Under the pieces are notes generated by a model. That model did no database searches. It was given only the letters and a program-made list of their open reading frames with translations, and had not been told where the DNA came from. Below are positions 49,013 to 61,300 of a stretch of 64,000 nt of DNA, piece after piece. The DNA comes from Flaccisagitta enflata (Eukaryota; Chaetognatha; Sagittoidea; Aphragmophora): assembly GCA_965153355.1 (NCBI GenBank), contig OZ231128.1, forward strand, positions 24,490,001 through 24,554,000, given 5' to 3'. Numbering within the stretch: position 1 is the stretch's first letter; the number at the start of each line of letters is the position of its first letter. The translations under genes were made by a program, and so were the position numbers.

Positions 49013-49148
49013 CAAGGCTGGATACATGTATACCCAAGTCATATGCAGGTGGGCAGGGGCAATATTCTAGAGACTAGAGTATTAGGGCTGAAGAAGTGAT
49101 GGACAGATGGACATAGCAGGATGTAGAGTTGCATAGCATACAATGGAA
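49013..49148 (+). mobile_element. HT-1 element
   Basis: Head AAGGCTGGATACATGTATAC, core GCAGGTGGGCAGGGGCAATA, tail GGATGTAGAGTTGCATAGCA. Confidence 0.7.
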
Positions 49149-50131
49149 AATTATGCCCAAAGATAATGCCCTAAAACAATCTATTTGGTCCATTATTGCT
49201 AAAACCAATTTTCGGTTTTCAATCATAACTTGTGTCCTAGAAACTTGTGTCATTGAAAAGGTTGTTACTAAGAAATTCTTAAAATGGACGTATAACACCC
49301 TTGACAAAATTAGGCGAACTGGGAACATATGCCTTAAAGGGTGAAATATTGGCCCAAGCTCTGCAAGATTTGACATAGAGATAGCTAAAATATCATAATA
49401 AAACAGAGTAGAGTGGCATACAGGTGAAAAGTAAGAAATGGCAAATCAGATGAGATGGATTCTTCCAGAAATAATTTAAACAAATATGGCACATACTTGT
49501 AGCTGTTTTTTGCGGTCTTTACCCAAGTTTTTTGGCTTTGATGGCTAAAAACTCATTCTACAGATGAAATTGAGAGAGCAGGTCCAAGGAATGGGCAGGG
49601 GCAGCCCTTGAGACTGAAAAAGATTGGGCATTAAGCATTTTTTTTGGAAAGAATTTGAAAAGATGTTGAATCAAATATTTTTTTTCATCATCAGCTAAAA
49701 AAAAAATTGGAGGGGAAATGTCGCACATTTGTACAATTTCTCCTAAACAAATCATTCCAATATAGAATTACTGTGAGATACAAGTAACACAAAGTTATAT
49801 GATTATTGTGGATGAGTGGGCAGGGGCATACACCCTCTGCACACCCCTAAAAACAGAGACACATGGTATCCTAAAGGCATGATTTTGTACTTTCAAACTT
49901 AAGCATGATAGAGAGACCAACTGCGGGACAGATTGACCAAGGACCAGTGGATGTACAGAAGGACCAACAGAAGGACCAACGGACGGAAAACCCTTGAACT
50001 GGTACAAGACTTTAAAAAGGCAATTGGGAAAAGTTTTCCCATACACCAGTTCTATTGTTCCTTAAATCACTGTCCAGAAGAAGTGTCATCATTGTCCTTT
50101 GCATAGTCCCTAAGATATAAATTGTACAAAC

Positions 50132-53100
50132 TTAGTTTTCATCTCCAATACTGCTCTTGGTTGTTAAGTATCGAAAACTGATGTTATCCTCCAAATTTCT
50201 CATAGCATGTTCCAAATCGCAACGAGCAATGCTGAAAGGGACAACATAAATTCATAAATTATGAAGATAAGAAAATACAAAGACTCATGCCATGCACGAC
50301 TTACATAGAAAAGGTTGAGCCCTCCTTTGTGTATCCATAGACAAACATTTGGAAAAGAAATATTTCCAGTTCTTCATGGCTTGGGCAAAAATATAGGAAC
50401 CGATAAAGTTTAATCCAGAAACCTCTTTTGGGGTCGGTTTTTTTGAAGAACTTGTTGACGTAGTCATTCGTTATCGCATGCATGTAATGAGTGTAATCTT
50501 AGAAAAAAAAGAGATTCTTTGTATATGGTAAGGTCTTGTAATTGATAGTTGAAATTGTCTCTCTTTTATATGACTGAATGTTTATAGCTTTACAACATGT
50601 AAGAGGATGGATAGGCAGGGGTGTACAACTCCTTCTCCACACACACACAGACACACTTAAAGACAAACATAGACACACAGACAGACACACACACAAACTT
50701 ACTTCAGCTAATCACAATCGCAATATCTCAGACACAAAAAAGAAAAACGGACAAGGTAGTGTTTACACTTTTTTTACCAATCTTCATATATAGGTAGCTG
50801 GAAGTTCTTTTTTTGAACGTTGTTGATGTAATATTTCAGAAAGAACATTCTGATATGTTGTCATTGAGCGTCTGTTGAAGATTTCTGTTTAAGAGGAATA
50901 AGTTTAAAAAAAGAATGTTCAACAACTCTAGAAACACAATGGAACAAATACATAATATCAATGAAGCAATGGATGGATTTACAAATGGATCCTTTTCAAA
51001 AATGTCCACCCTGCTTTGTCCATCTGTCCCTTGGTTGGTTGGTCAGTCGATCTGTCAGTCCATCCATCCATCATCTTACATTTTACTTCTTTTGTTTTGC
51101 CATCTTAAGCCTCACTGATCCTGCCCAAAAGCTCTAGTGACCCCAACAACCTTAGACCAACTGCACAGGACTGGTAGCTGTGTATCTGGCCTTTACTTTA
51201 CCTACCAATGCAAGGCCTGAACAATACCAATGACATATCAGTTATGACTTGGTATGGTTCAACCTTCTTCTTGTGATATGATGGAGTTTGATCTCTAATC
51301 TTCCTCACATCTCAAAAGAATTTACTTAGGCATTGCCTGAATGTAGGTTCTTCATGTTTTGCATTGATAAAGAAGAAGATAGGCATGATTCCCTCTCCAG
51401 CCTTCTGTATTGGCATTGCACCCACATAAACATACCTTAAAGACATTCAATAAAGAAAAAAAAGAAAAGAATTATTTGCCCCTGCCTACCGGCAGTAGAG
51501 TGAATATATACCTACTCACCATCGGATGTACCTGACAAAATGCAATGTGATGTCATCTAATTGAAGTATTGTGTGGTTGCCAGTTGTGCAAAGCAGTGTT
51601 TGTATAAAACATATTGAAGACATAAAAGACATGAGAAACCCTGATATTGTTGGAACAAGGCCGAAAACACAGCTACCCCAGTCACGTGCGGGTGGGCAGG
51701 GGACATATTTGAGGTAAGTGGAGCATTTGGGCAGGAATGGCAGAGCCAAAAACCCCATAAACGCCAAAAAAGTAAAGTGTGAGACAGATGGACCAACAGA
51801 CCAACGAACTGACAAAGCGGGGTGTAGAGTCGCATAGCACGCAACTAAAAAGAATTTTCTTTTAAAGATTACCACTCCTTTTTTCCTTGGAGTTCTTGAA
51901 TCTTCAGACCAGTTGCATCAATCATGAGAGGTACTTCCTAAATAGGAAAAGAATTATTTATTAATGATTGTCATAAAAGGTTTTTGCAACTTCATATGCC
52001 ATGTTTTGGTGTATATGCTATGTGTTTAGTTAAGATACAAAACTTACATCATTCCAGGCCAGGAAAAATAACACAGCTTCATAGTTGTACAAAAGAATCA
52101 AACCTTCTTTCATCTCCATCCACTGAATAACACCTGAAAGCAAATTTGGGTGTATGTTTAGTGCATGCTTTAAAAAAAAAACTTTTTTGTTTGTCCTTTT
52201 GTGTTTTCAACACAAGGTCAATCCATCTTGCAAGTTAGGTCATATCTCAAGTCCCTATTCTTTTCAGTGAAACTATTAAGAGGCAGAACTTTTGATTTAC
52301 CTGAAATTGGATTTGTTTTTGGATGTAAAGCACTATCCTGCCTTGAAAGTTTGCAAAGATTTAGCAGCACATTGTCTTCTCCATGCCCTGGTAATGGCGC
52401 TACATCTCTAGCGTCCCGAGCTAGTCTTTTTAATTGGCTTTTTGTTGAAATTTTCCCCGCTGCAATATCCTATGAAGAAGAAAACTGATTGAATTCTTTT
52501 CTTTATTTTATGTGGACTACCAAACATGAGACAATGCCGCTTAACTCAATTCATTGGCTACTCACTTCCCTTCCCTGTGCAGTTGCTTTTTTGACGGTCA
52601 GTTCCTGTTGCAGTCTTCTTGTTGCAGTGTCAGCATTAACTGACCCACTTTTGGCCAAAGATGGCGGTCTTTATAAAAAAGAAATGGAAATAGACAAAAA
52701 AAAAATAAAGAATTCATTTTGTCCACTGCCAAATTTTTTATCTTTTTTGAAAGAGGGAAAATGAATGAATGAATGAATTATTTTTTACCTTGGAGTTCCT
52801 CGCTGTCCAGTTTCATGTTTAACATTGAAGTAATCATCAAAAATCTCATCTCTTGGGTAGAAACGTAAAGTTGTATGGCCACTTTTGAAAACTTCAACAA
52901 CAATACCTTTTTGCTTCTTGATCCCACAATCTCCCTTGGTCCTTAAGGAGAAGAGTTAAAAATTGAGGAAAGGTAAAAAATTGAAATCATCCCCAAGAAA
53001 ATGTAAAGCCAAAGAAGAATGAAAATATACATGAATAAATAAGACATTAAAAAGAATTTCCTACCTACATTCTAGATCAAATGTGACCACCTTGTCAAAA

Positions 53101-53452
53101 TCCTTCAATTTGGAAAATAACCTCTCTGTCGCTTGATGTTTTGTTAGATTGATGTCACATCCTGATATACTTTTTATTATGGGAAGTATAGGTTCAATGA
53201 ACTGGCATTTTCCTTGGTTGTATAAGGTTCTCATTCTAGTTTTTGTATTTCTTTCTGCTTTACTATTAAACAACTCCATAGCAACTTGTCTCTCTCCTGG
53301 AAAATGTTTGTCAAATTGTCTCCGCTGCTCCTCTGTCTGAAATTTTGCAGGATGTTCGCTTATATTCCACCACTCAAGAGTTTTTTCCCATGATGGCTGT
53401 CTCGACTCAATCTCTCTCTCTCTCTTTTTTTTTCGAAACTGGTAGCCACAAG
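50132..53452 (-). CDS. Multi-exon transposase-like gene (Mutator-like, DDE), with breaks
   Basis: Exons read on the minus strand: A 53065-53452 (start open, abuts an HT-1 insertion), B 52789-52941, C 52566-52668, D 52301-52469, E 52048-52133, F 51873-51937, then H 51228-51435, J 50305-50497 and K 50132-50231. Exons A to F join in one frame with GT-AG borders at every junction, which is strong evidence for a real gene. Exon F contains PLMIDATGLKIQ, like a first catalytic Asp. Exon H contains MPIFFFINAKHEEPTFRQCL and then VITDMSL, like the second Asp region of Mutator-like transposases. Exon J (CPSHEELEIFLFQM) and K follow in frame. Breaks: an in-frame TGA at 51312-51314 in exon H, and uncertain F-to-H joining (a candidate exon ends at 51520). 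The family is my inference; a domesticated host gene is possible. Confidence 0.55.
51003..51205 (-). mobile_element. HT-1 element between transposase-like exons
   Basis: Minus-strand copy. TTGGTTGGTTGGTCAGTCGA forms the repeat part, TTTTACTTCTTTTGTTTTGC and CTGCCCAAAAGCTCTAGTGA the core, and TAGCTGTGTATCTGGCCTTT the head. Confidence 0.7.
51657..51851 (+). mobile_element. HT-1 element filling an intron
   Basis: Head AAGGCCGAAAACACAGCTAC, core GTGCGGGTGGGCAGGGGAC and GCATTTGGGCAGGAATGGCA, tail GGGGTGTAGAGTCGCATAGC then ACGCAACTAAAAA. It occupies nearly all of the stretch between exon F (ends 51873) and the next open segment (about 51650). Confidence 0.85.
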
Positions 53453-53678
53453 TTTTTTAGTCGCGTGCTATGCGACTCTATACCCCGCTTTGTCAGTCTG
53501 TCCATCAGTCGGGCGGTCCGTATGTCAGTCCATCCGTCTGTCCATCCATCCGTCCTTCACACTTTACTTTTTTTGGTTTTTGGGATTTTTGGCTTCACTG
53601 CTCCAGCCCAAATGATCTGGTGACCTCAATTACGGTTCCTGCTCACCCGCACTGGGGTAGCCGTGTATCCGGCCTTTT
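53453..53678 (-). mobile_element. HT-1 element, full-length
   Basis: Minus-strand copy. Hairpin AGTCGCGTGCTATGCGACT at 53459-53477, CCCCGCTTTGTCAGTC, (CCAT/CCGT)n, core CCAGCCCAAATGATCTGGTG, and the head complement GTAGCCGTGTATCCGGCCTT. Confidence 0.9.
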
Positions 53679-53714
53679 TGGCAACAAGACGCAGTTGTCA
53701 TTAAAACATTAACA

Positions 53715-53900
<186 letters not shown>

Positions 53901-53942
53901 AAGGCTAATTCAAGCAAATTGGCAGAAGCAGTAATGCAAAAC

Positions 53943-54131
53943 AAGGCCGGATACACGGCTACCTTAGTCGCGTGCGGGTGGGCAGGGGCAGTATTTGAGT
54001 TATTAAAGCACTTGGGTAAGACCGCAAAAACAAAAAAAAAGTAAAATGGGGACCGACCGACCAACCAACCGACCGACCAACCGACCAACCGACGGACAAA
54101 GCAGGGTGTAGTGTCGCGTAGCACTTGACTA
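53943..54131 (+). mobile_element. HT-1 element, full-length
   Basis: Head AAGGCCGGATACACGGCTAC, core GTGCGGGTGGGCAGGGGCAG, a block of GACC/AACC units, tail GTGTCGCGTAGCACTTGACT. Confidence 0.9.
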
Positions 54132-54135
54132 ATAA

Positions 54136-54480
54136 CAAGGCCCACACCTTACAGTCACATGCGGTTGTTAAGACCATGAGACCAAAAGACCAAAAGACTG
54201 AATGACTATATGACTAAAAGACTAAAAGACTAAAAGACTAAAGGACCAAAAGACCTAAAGACTAAATGTAAATTTCCTACAGATAACTTTGATGACGTAA
54301 AATGACAAAAAAAAAGCTAAGCGTGACAGACGGACCGACCGACCAACTGACGGACAGAGTGGATTATAGAGTTGCGTGCACGCGACTAAAAATCATAAAC
54401 GCCAAAAAAGCTTGACAGACAGAGAGGCTGGCAGACATAGGGGGGTAGAGTCGCGTAGTCGACAATGAAGTACCATCAAA
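54136..54480 (+). mobile_element. Two further HT-1 copies in tandem, one with a GACTAAAA array
   Basis: A diverged head (AAGGCCCACACCTTACAGTC) is followed by about ten GACTAAAA or GACCAAAA units (54175-54265) and a tail hairpin AGTTGCGTGCACGCGACT at 54370-54387. A second tail (GGGGTAGAGTCGCGTAGTCG) follows by 54470. Confidence 0.75.
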
Positions 54481-54689
54481 GAGAAGTCTTACCATTCAGC
54501 AGCCAACATTTTTCGTTTTCTTTAGTGCTTCTTTTATGATTTGATTCTTTTAAGAGAAAAAATTGCAGTCCTGTAGGGGTAAAATTCACCTCACTGGAGA
54601 GATTCCTTTTTTTCCCATTTTCAATCGGGTGGTTCTCAGCTTATAAACCCATATCAAGGGTTATTTTAACAAAAGGAAGGGATGTTTCA

Positions 54690-54985
54690 AAAATGGAGAG
54701 ATGATTTTAGTTGTGTGCTACGCGACTTTACACCCCGCTATGTTGGTTGGTTGGTCGGTTGGTCGGTTTGCCTGTCGGTCAGTCCCCTTTTTACTTTTTC
54801 AGCGTTTTTGAGCTTTTTGAGCATATGGCTCCTGCCCAGATGCCCTAGTGACCTTCTCCAGCACTGCTGCCCACCCACATGCGACTAGGGTAACCGTGTA
54901 TCCGGCCTTGTTCATATTAAAGGTAATTTCTAAAGAGGGACAGATGGTTACAAAATGGAGAGATGATTAGACATATAGCAGGTAT
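54690..54985 (-). mobile_element. HT-1 element (54707-54908) inserted in a 59-bp satellite fragment
   Basis: AATGGAGAGATGAT on the left and CATATT...GGACAGATGGTTACAAAATG on the right are satellite words that would nearly join if the element were removed. The element shows GTGTGCTACGCGACTTTACA, a (GGTTGGTC)n interior and the head complement GTAACCGTGTATCCGGCCTT. Confidence 0.8.
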
Positions 54986-54993
54986 TTACATAC

Positions 54994-55150
54994 AAGGCCA
55001 GATACATGGCTACCCCAATCAGGTGTGGGTGGGCAGAGGCCGTAATTGAGGTCACCAGATCATTTCGGCAGGAGCAGTGAAGCCAAAAATCCCAAAAACC
55101 TCAAAAAAGTAAAGTTTCACGGATAGACGGACCGACGGACGGACAGACCA
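54994..55150 (+). mobile_element. HT-1 element lacking its tail
   Basis: Head AAGGCCAGATACATGGCTAC, core GGTGGGCAGAGGCCGTAATT and CCAAAAATCCCAAAAACCTC, then GACCGACGGACGGACAGACC, after which unrelated sequence begins. Confidence 0.8.
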
Positions 55151-55566
55151 TTGCACTAAGGGCCATGGATTGCGCTAGATGGCTCCTTGGGTATTTGGGT
55201 GAAAATTTTTATCTCTGGTATATGGCTCAAACTAACTAGAATGGTCATGGTAGCATTTGAGCATATATTTCCGGTCCATATGACAGGTGTTATGGTGATT
55301 TAGAGTGAAAAAAGGCGACCTAAATGGACATTATTACAAAAAATGCTGAATTTCAAAAAAAATCAATAAATTTTTTGGATTATATGTTACGATTACAAAA
55401 AGCTCATGATATCTTTGATATAGGAATGGATTCCTTCATTAATGTTTACATGTCTGGAAAAATTTTAAAAATCATTATTTTTAGTCGCGTGCACGCGACT
55501 CTACAACCCGCTCCGTCGGTCGGTCGGTCTGTCGGTCGGTCGGTCCGTAACACTTTGCTTTTTTGG

Positions 55567-56676
55567 GTCTTTTTGGGTCGTCTGGAGTTATTTTGAGTCA
55601 TTTTTTTGTTGTTTTTGGGAATTATTGGTTGCTTTTAGTAATTTTTGGTCATTTTTGGTCATTTTTGGTCATTTTGGTCATTTTGGTCATTTTGGTCAAT
55701 TTGGTCATTTTTGGTCATTTTAGATCAATTTTGGTCATTTTTGGTCATTTTTGGTCATTTTTGGTCATTTTTGGTAATTCTTGGTCATATTTGGTCATAT
55801 TTGGTCATTTTGGTCATTTTGGTCATTTTTGATCATTTTGGTCATTTTTGGTCATTTTTGGTCATTTTTGGTCATTTTTGGTCATTTTTGGTCATTTTTG
55901 GTCATTTTTGATCATTTTTGGTCATTTTGGTCATTTTGGTCATTTTTGGTCATTTTTGGTCATATTTGGTCATTTTTGGTCATTTTGGTCATTTTTGGTC
56001 ATTTTTGGTCATTTTTGGTCATTTTGGTCATTTTGGTCATTTTTGGTCATTTTTGGTCATTTTTGGTCATTTTTGGTCATTTTTGGTCATTTTGGTCATT
56101 TTGATCATATTTGGTCATTTTTGGTCATTTTTGGTCATTTTTGGTCATTTTGGACATTTTTGCTCATTTTGCTCATTTTTGGTCATTTTTGGTCATTTTG
56201 GTCATTTTTTTTCATTTATGCTCCTTTTTGGTCATTTTTGGTCATTTTGGTCATTTTGGTCATATTTGGTCATTTTTGGTCATTTTGGTCATTTTTGGTC
56301 ATCTTTGGTCATTTTGGTCATTTTGGTCTTTTTTGGTCATTTTTGGTCATTTTGGTCATATTTGGTCTTTTTGGTCTTTTTGGTCATTTTGGTCATTTTG
56401 GTCATTTTCGGTCATTTTTCGTCATTTTTGGTCATTTTGGTCATATTTTGTCATTTTTGGTCATTTTGTTCATTTTTGGTCATTTTTGGTCATTTTTGGT
56501 CATTTTGGTCATTTTGGTCATTTTTGGTCATTTTTGGTCATTTTTGGTCATTTTGGTCATTTTGGTCATTTTTGGTCATTTTGGTCATTTTCGGTCATCT
56601 TTCGTCATTTTTGGTCATTTTTGGTCATTTTTGGTCATTTTTGGTCATTTTTGGTCATTTTTGGTCATTTTTGGTT
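55567..56676. repeat. (TTTTTGGTCA)n array
   Basis: About 1.1 kb of 9-bp and 10-bp units of TTTTGGTCA and TTTTTGGTCA. The left edge grades from TTTTTGGGTC seeds. Confidence 0.97.
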
Positions 56677-57000
56677 AAAGTCTGCTGGTTAAAGTCTGCT
56701 GGTTAAAGTCTGCTGGTTAAAGTCTGCTGGTTGAAGTTTGCTGGTTAAAGTCTGCTGGTTAAAGTCTGCTGGGTAAAGTCTGATGGTTAAAGTTTGCTGG
56801 TTTAAATCTGCTGGTTTAAATCTGCTGGTTTAAGACTGCTGGTTTAAATCTAATGGGTTAAGTCTGCTGGTTAAAGTCTGCTGGTTTAAATCAGCTGGTT
56901 TAAGTCTGCTGGTTTAAGTCTGCTGGTTTAAATCTAATGGTTTAAGTCTGCTGGTCTAATGGTTTAAGTCTGCTGGTTTAAGTCTGCTGGTTAAAATGAT
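56672..57000. repeat. 14-bp (GGTTAAAGTCTGCT)n array
   Basis: About 23 units with TTAAAG and TTTAAG variants, beginning directly where the previous array stops. Confidence 0.95.
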
Positions 57001-57004
57001 ATTA

Positions 57005-57550
57005 AAGATAAGTATGGTTTAAGTTTGGTTTAAGTCCGGTTTAAGTCTGGTTTAAGTATGGTTTAAGTCTGGTTTACATCTGGTTTAAGTGTGGTTCAAG
57101 TCTGGTTTAAGACTGGTTCGTGTCTGATTTATGTCTGGTTTAGGTCTGGGTTAGATCTGGTTTAGGTCTGGTCTATGTCTGTTTTTTGTCTGGTTTATGT
57201 TTGATTTAGGTCTGATTTAGGTCTGGTTTTGGTCTGGTTTTGGTCTGGTTTTGGTCTGGATTGAGTCTGGTTTGAGTCTGGTTTGAGCCTGGTTTGAGCC
57301 TGGTTTGAGCCTGGTTTTGGTCTGGTTTAAATCTGGTTTGAGTCTGGTTTGAGTCTGGTTTGAGTCGGGTTTGAGTCGGGTTTGAGTCTGGTTTGAGTCT
57401 GGCTTAAATCTGGTTTATGTCTGGTTTATGTCTGGTTTATGTCTGATTTCAGTCTGGTTTAATTCTGGTTTGAGTCTCGTTTGAGTCTCATTTGAGTCTG
57501 GTTTGAGTCTAGTTTGAGTCTGGTTTGGGTCTGTTTTGGGTTGCGTTTAA
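57005..57550. repeat. 11-12 bp (CTGGTTTGAGT)n array
   Basis: About 46 units. Variants move from GGTTTAAGTCT to GGTTTATGTCT, GGTTTGAGTCT and GGTTTTGGTCT. Confidence 0.95.
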
Positions 57551-58249
57551 GTCTGATTTTCAATAAAAAGATACAATAAGGAGTCAGGTCAGTTCAGTTA
57601 TTTTTGTCCTGCACGCGACTTATAGGTGTTGGCCTTGTTTACATTTTTAGCACTAATAAATTAGTCTACTATTACCACATATTTGACCTAATTTGCACGC
57701 TTTTATTACCCTATAAATAAAAAAAATCGCACAAGGTCGCACGATGAGGGACCTATGCCAAAAAGTAGTTCAAGGGGTCCTGAATCCAGAATGCTATGGC
57801 TCAAGCCGTGCTTCGCCATGCAAATTGCGATTTTCTTGGCCTAAAATTGACTAGTAATAATGTGGATATAAGTAAAAATCTTTATTTGATTAGAAGAAAA
57901 ATGAGCAAAATGAGCTAAATGAGCAAAAAAATGATATTTTTTGAGCACCTTATTAAGGAATCTTATTGAAAAAAGACAAAAATTTGATTGATTTGGTCAA
58001 AATAGTAGACAATTCAAATACTAAATGTAAGAGAGTTTAGTAGTACTTTTCATTTGATTTTCTCAAATTTCTTTGCTTTTGTACTCTAAGCTCATAAAGC
58101 TTTTAATACAATGGAAATGAGTCAATATTGGGTATAAACAGTTTCATAACATCGAAAAATATGCAGAAAAATGTTTTTCTTTCTGTATATTTTGCAAGGA
58201 ACAATGTAATGGAAAAGATGCAATGCCAATCCCCAATGAGCCACCTAGC

Positions 58250-58333
58250 GCACAATTCAGCCCACAGTGCATTGGACAGACTGACGGATGGACCGACAAA
58301 GCGAGGTGAAGAGTCGCGTAGCACGCACTAAAA
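58250..58333 (+). mobile_element. HT-1 tail at the satellite boundary
   Basis: GACAGACTGACGGATGGACC, GACAAAGCGAGGTG, then AGTCGCGTAGCACGCACTAA. Satellite words begin at the very next base. Confidence 0.7.
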
Positions 58334-61300
58334 ATGGAGACATGGTTCTAAAATGGAGAGATAATCTGTCATATAGTGAGTATTTTCAAAAAAAGGCCAA
58401 GTAGGCCAACGATGCGTCCTCTTTGAATGAACGTTTTTTATGAATGAATGTTTTTTTTAATGAATGAATGTCATTTGTGAATGAATGAATGATTGAATGA
58501 ATGAATTACTTGATGTATGCTTCTTTTACTGGGGTAGAACCACTTTTCTGTTGAAAAAATGCTTGATTTTGATGTTTTTTATGAATGCGTTACCGACCGA
58601 CCAACCAACGGACACAGCCTATTATAGAGATGCGAGGACGCATCTAAAAATGGAGAGATGGTTCATAAATGGAGAGATGATTAGTCATATTGCATGTATC
58701 TTTCAAAAAATGGAGAGACAGGTTCAATAATGGAGAGATGATTATTCATATAGCAGGTATTTTCAAAAAATGGAGATATGGCTCAAAAATGGAGAGATGA
58801 TTAGTCATATAGCAGGTATTTTCAAAAAATGGAGAGATGGTTCAATAATGGAGAGATGATTAGTCATATAGCAGGTATTTTCAAAAAATGGAGAGATGGC
58901 TCAAAAATGGAGATGATTATATAGCAGGTATTTTCAAAAAATGGAGAGATGGCTCAAAAATGGAGAGATGATTAGTCATATTGCAGTTATTTTCAAAAAA
59001 TGGAGAGATGGCTCAAAAATGGAGAGATGATTAGTCATATAGCAGTTATTTTCAAAAAATGGAGAGATGGCTCAAAAATGGAGAGATGATTAGTCATATA
59101 GCAGGTATTTTCAAAAAATGGAGAGATGGTTCAATAATGGAGAGATGATTAGTCATATAGCAGGTATTTTCAAAAAATGGAGAGATGGCTCAAAAATGGA
59201 GAGATGATTAGTCATATAGCAGGTATTTTTAAAAAATGGAGAGATGGTTCAATAATGGAGAGGTGATTAGTCATATAGCAGGTATTTTCAAAAAATGGAG
59301 AGATGGCTCAAAAATGGAGAGATGATTAGTCATACAGCAGGTATTTTCAAAAAATGGAGAGATGGCTCAAAAATGGAGAGATGATTAGTCATATTGCAGT
59401 TATTTTCAAAAAATGGAGAGATGGCTTAAAAAGGGAGAGATGATTAGTCATATAGCAGGTATTTTCAAAAAATAGAGAGATGGTTCAAAAATGGAGAGAT
59501 GATTAGTCATATTGCAGTTATTTTCAAAAATGGAGAGATGGGTCAAAAATGGAGAGATGATTAGTCATATAGCAGGTATTTTCAATAAATGGAGAGATGG
59601 CTCAAAAATGGAGAGATAATTAGTCATATAGCAAGTATTTTCAATAGATGGAGAGATGGCTCAAAAATGGAGAGATGATTAGTCATACAGCAATTATTTT
59701 CAAAAATGGAGAGATGGTTCAATAATGGAGAGATGATTAGTCATATAGCAGGTATTTTCAAAAAATGGAGAGATGGCTCAAAAATGGAGAGATGATTAGT
59801 CATATTGCAGTTATTTTCAAAAAATGGAGAGATGGTTAAAAATGGAGAGATGATTAGTCATATAGCAGGTTTTTTCAAATAATGGAGAGATGGCTCAAAA
59901 ATGGAGAGATGATTAGTCATATTGCAGTTATTTTTAAAAAATGGAGAGATGGTTCAAAAATGGAGAGATGATTAGTCATATTCCAGTTATTTTCAAAAAA
60001 ATGGAGAGATGGTTCAAAAATGGAGAGATGATTAGTCATATAGCAGGTATTTTCAAAAAATGGAGATGGCTCAAAAATGGAGAGATGATTAGTCATATTG
60101 CAGTTATTTTCAAAAAAATGGAGAGATGGTTCAAAAATGGAGAGATGATTAGTCATATAGCAGGTTTTTTCAAAAAATGGAGAGATGGCTCAAAAATGGA
60201 GAGATGATTACTCATATTGCAGTTATTTTCAAAAAATGGAGAGATGGTTCAAAAATGGAGAGATGATTAGTCATATTCCAGTTATTTTCAAAAAAATGGA
60301 GAGATGGTTCAATAATGGAGAGATGATTAGTCATATAGCAGGTATTTTCAAAAAATGGAGAGATGGCTCAAAAATGGAGAGATGATTAGTCATATTGCAG
60401 TTATTTTCAAAAAATGGAGAGATGGTTAAAAAATGGAGAGATGATTAGTCATATAGCAGGTTTTTTAAATAATAGAGAGATGGCTCAAAAATGGAGAGAT
60501 GATTAGTCATATTGCAGTTATTTTCAAAAAATGGAGAGATGGTTCAAAAATGGAGAGATGATTAGTCATATTCCAGTTATTTTCAAAAAAATGGAGAGAT
60601 GGTTCAATAATGGAGAGATGATTAGTCATATTGCAGTTATTTTCAAAAAATGGAGAGATGGTTCAAAAATGGAGAGATGATTAGTCATATTCCAGTTATT
60701 TTCAAAAAAATGGAGAGATGGTTCAATAATGGAGAGATGAATAGTCATATAGCAGGTATTTTCAAAAAATGGAGAGATGGTTCAAAAATGGAGAGATGAT
60801 TAGTCATATTGCAGTTATTTTCAAAAAATGGAGAGATGGTTCAATAATGGAGAGATGATTAGTCATATAGCAGGTATTTTCAAAAAATGGAGAGATGGCT
60901 CAAAAATGGAGAGATGATTAGTCATAAAGCAGGTATTTTCAAAAAATGGAGAGATGGTTCAATAATGGAGAGATGATTAGTCATATAGCAGGTATTTTCA
61001 AAAAATGGAGAGATGGTTCAAAAATGGAGAGATGATTAGTCATATTCCAGTTATTTTCAAAAAAATGGAGAGATGGTTCAATAATGGAGAGATGATTAGT
61101 CATATAGCAGGTATTTTCAAAAAATGGAGAGATGGCTCAAAAATGGAGAGATGATTAGTCATATTGCAGTTATTTTCAAAAAATGGAGAGATGGTTCAAA
61201 AATGGAGAGATGATTAGTCATATTGCAGGTATTTTCAAAAAATGGAGAGATGGCTCAAAAATGGAGAGATGATTAGTCATATTGCAGTTATTTTCAAAAA

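Larger units (their letters stand above)
55481..57637 (-). mobile_element. HT-1 element enlarged to about 2.1 kb by internal tandem arrays
   Basis: The tail hairpin AGTCGCGTGCACGCGACT is at 55483-55500, followed by (GGTC)n as in normal copies. The far end reads CTGCACGCGACTTATAGGTG then TTGGCCTTGT, matching a decayed HT-1 core and head. Between them lie three successive arrays, listed separately, in place of the usual interior of about 100 bp. Long Phe/Gly/His/Ser frames across it are repeat products. Confidence 0.7.

Noticed and set aside
55563-56706. Frames of 88-276 codons rich in Phe, Gly, His, Trp and Ser
   Set aside because: Each is the TTTTTGGTCA tandem array read in a different frame; there is no start context or conserved domain.
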